From: Paralichthys olivaceus
Taxonomy: Eukaryota > Chordata > Actinopteri > Pleuronectiformes > Paralichthyidae
DNA: 64,000 nucleotides
Direction: 5' to 3'
Assembly (NCBI RefSeq): GCF_024713975.1
Contig: NC_091104.1
Coordinates: 14,961,580-15,025,579, forward strand
Positions 62,101-64,000 of the stretch are shown here, one piece after another (position 1 is the first letter of the stretch; each line of letters opens with the position of its first letter). Below the pieces are notes generated by a model. It saw only the letters and a list, made by a program, of their open reading frames with translations, had not been told where the DNA came from and ran no database searches. The translations under genes were made by a program, and so were the position numbers.

Positions 62101-64000
62101 GGTAGTCGACACCGTTATGGAATTGCTGCGTGAACACCTGGATGACAACAATCGCTTCTTCTTCCTCGGCTACAACTCAGAAAAGTTCTCACGCATCCAG
62201 GTCATCTTCCACGACCTCAGGTGATTATGCAGGCAGCAGTTTTAACAAATACTTTAGTCCTAACTCTGTTGATTCCTTATTAAAGATGCTCCTTTTGTTT
62301 TTCTCAGATATATTCTGATCAGTAAACCCTCAACATGGACTGACGAGCTGCGGAGACAGTTCCTTAAGGGGTTCAAAGTCTTCCTTGGACTTCTCAAATG
62401 CATGCAGGTAACCAAAGTGGCACTGGGTAGAGCGCATTCCTCTGCCAAGGCCCAAGACAGTCCCCTTAATTTCAATCATCTGGCAACAAATTTCCAACAC
62501 TCACAGTCCCCTAAATAAACCAATGTTATCATCAAGACCCATGAATTATTCCCTGTGAATTTTTTACGAAATCTTGCTTACAAACAAACCATCAAACAAA
62601 CAAACGTACCGGGGTGAAAACAGAACCTCCTTGGCCGAGGTGAAATGTCCAGACCCTGATTCATATAAAAGCATAACTATTATATCAGGTTATGGTAACT
62701 AGACAAATCAGTTTGTAAAATGAAATGTTTCTACTTTGCTTTTCAGGGTATGGAGGAGGTGAAGCGCCAGTTTGGGCAACACATTGCAGTAGAGCCAGAA
62801 TGGGAAGCTGGATTTTCTCTTCAGATCCAGCTCCGCCACATTCTTGCTATGTTTCAGGACTGGTGTTCCTCTGATGTGAGTTTTGTATATTTTTTAACGA
62901 TAAAATCTCCTTACAATTAAAAAAGAAAGCATTACGTTGCTGCTGTATTCAGTTTTTAATTATGTCGGCCCTTTCAGGACGAGATCTTGCTGCTTGCATT
63001 TAAGGAGTGCCACAAAGACCTCATGCAGTGCAATAACCAGCCCTTCCGTAGGGAGCCCACTGACTACTACATGTGCAAACACATTCTCCATGTTCGCCCT
63101 TACAAAGTGTCTCAGGAGCCTGTCAGCATACACCTGCCTATCTCCAGACTACTGGCTGGTAGGACAACTTATACTTGAGACTCTAATAAATAATATGTTC
63201 CTGTTAACTGCGAACTAACTACTCTGTTTATTCTGATCCACAGGCTTGTATGTACTTCTGTGCAAAACAGGAGCGATTGTACATCTGGATAATCCTGTAA
63301 GTGAAAGGGAAAAATTGACATTGCATCCACAGTATTGAATGTGTCAAGACTTGTATCAGATATATACAATATAGTATTTTTTCTTTCTGTTGCAGGAGAT
63401 ATATGACTTCACCCAGCTGGTGGAACATCCTCTGCGCTGTGTGGTGCTGGCTGCTCAGGTCTCAGCAGAAATGTGGCGGAGAAACGGGCTTTCATTGGTC
63501 AGCCAGGTATGCTGCATTCTTTAGATGCATGAGATGTTATTATCATTTTCTGCAGTTTTTTATTATTTCTTCTCTCAATAAAAAAAGTAAGTTAACCATT
63601 GTTGTTTCATATAAACAGGTCTACTACTACCAGGATGTAAAATGCAGGGATGAGATGTACGACAAGGACATTCTCATGCTTCAGGTGGGTGGCAGTCAGA
63701 CATAACGTTTTGCTCATGCACGGTATGCAATGTACTAACACATGATCCTCCCCACACATTGTTTACAGATAGCTGCATCCAAAATGGACCCCAACCACTT
63801 CCTCATGCTGATCTTGCTGCGTTTCGAGCTCTTTGATTATTTTAACGGGAGTTGCTCAAGCAAAGACCAGGTAACACTTCAGTATTCATTCAGAAAAGAA
63901 AAATGTGCCTCCAAACTTGATTCATACAAATGAAAAACAACCGATTTTTCAGGACGAGCTGATACAGTGGAATCGATTGACGGAAGAGATGTTGTACCTG
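56192..64000 (+). CDS. ubr1: UBR1, N-recognin E3 ubiquitin ligase, N-terminal part
   Basis: UBR1 recognises destabilising N-terminal residues (N-degrons) and ubiquitinates the protein for the proteasome. Twenty exons are visible: 56192-56239, 58207-58466, 58927-59005, 59310-59414, 60604-60731, 60821-60959, 61060-61122, 61240-61363, 61468-61575, 61676-61764, 61851-61949, 62063-62220, 62308-62407, 62747-62875, 62978-63158, 63244-63296, 63396-63506, 63619-63684, 63769-63870 and 63953 onward, in phase, 730 aa so far of a protein near 1,750. The zinc-binding UBR box covers about 89-155: [27 protein letters not shown] and GGGFCDCGD. The wording fits UBR1 better than UBR2. [14 protein letters not shown] and [11 protein letters not shown] also match. 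Intron 9 uses a GC donor. Continues off the window. Confidence 0.95.
56240..58206 (+). other. UBR1 intron 1
   Basis: This intron of about 2 kb begins in CpG-rich promoter-proximal DNA (to about 56760) and becomes AT-rich. No additional exon was recognised. Confidence 0.6.
59415..60603 (+). other. UBR1 intron 4
   Basis: This intron of about 1.2 kb separates the end of the UBR box from the next exon. I see no exon or clear repeat in it. Confidence 0.6.
62455..62645 (+). repeat. Interspersed repeat in UBR1 intron 13
   Basis: The phrases ACGAAATCTTGCTTACAAAC and CCGGGGTGAAAACAGAACCT, followed by CCTTGGCCGAGGTGAAATG, link it to the family seen at 43780 and 50585. Confidence 0.55.

Overview
This window is nuclear DNA from a ray-finned fish, most likely a percomorph teleost. 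Split genes with short GT-AG introns, very long CA/GT microsatellites and short inverted-repeat elements of percomorph type all point that way. I placed ten protein-coding genes by joining exons whose reading phases agree at every splice. Gene names rest on family sequences I remember, not on a database search.

Layout, left to right: UNC79 (+, last nine coding exons), PRIMA1 (-, complete), a repeat-bearing intergenic stretch of about 7 kb, FAM181A (+, single-exon CDS), ASB2 (-, complete, two alternative first exons), a CCDC42/CFAP73-type coiled-coil gene that is probably CCDC197 (+), OTUB2 (+), DDX24 (-), SERPINA10 (-), ATXN3 (-) and UBR1 (+, first 20 coding exons, running off the right end). 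UNC79/PRIMA1, FAM181A/ASB2 and OTUB2/DDX24 are tail-to-tail pairs. ATXN3 and UBR1 are head-to-head with 522 bp between start codons, which suggests a shared bidirectional promoter.

The block UNC79-PRIMA1-FAM181A-ASB2-CCDC197-OTUB2-DDX24-SERPINA10 matches the order I know from human 14q32. ATXN3 is also on 14q32 in human but further away, and UBR1 is on human 15q15, so the right end is a fish-specific junction or an ancestral 14/15 linkage. The genes do not form one pathway. Four of them (ASB2, OTUB2, ATXN3, UBR1) act in ubiquitin signalling, which I take as coincidence of synteny.

I found no new multi-gene system, no viral relic I could name and no CRISPR. The most useful observations are fine-scale: conserved alternative first exons of ASB2 that share one phase, an in-frame 87-nt intron that makes ASB2 look longer than it is, a YAP-like TEAD-binding motif in FAM181A, two RFX X-box sites upstream of the cilia-type coiled-coil gene, the tyrosine P1 residue kept in the ZPI-type serpin, a four-glutamine ATXN3 with no visible third UIM, a GC-AG intron in UBR1, divergent CTCF-like motifs at ATXN3/UBR1, and two perfect long inverted repeats between DDX24 and SERPINA10.
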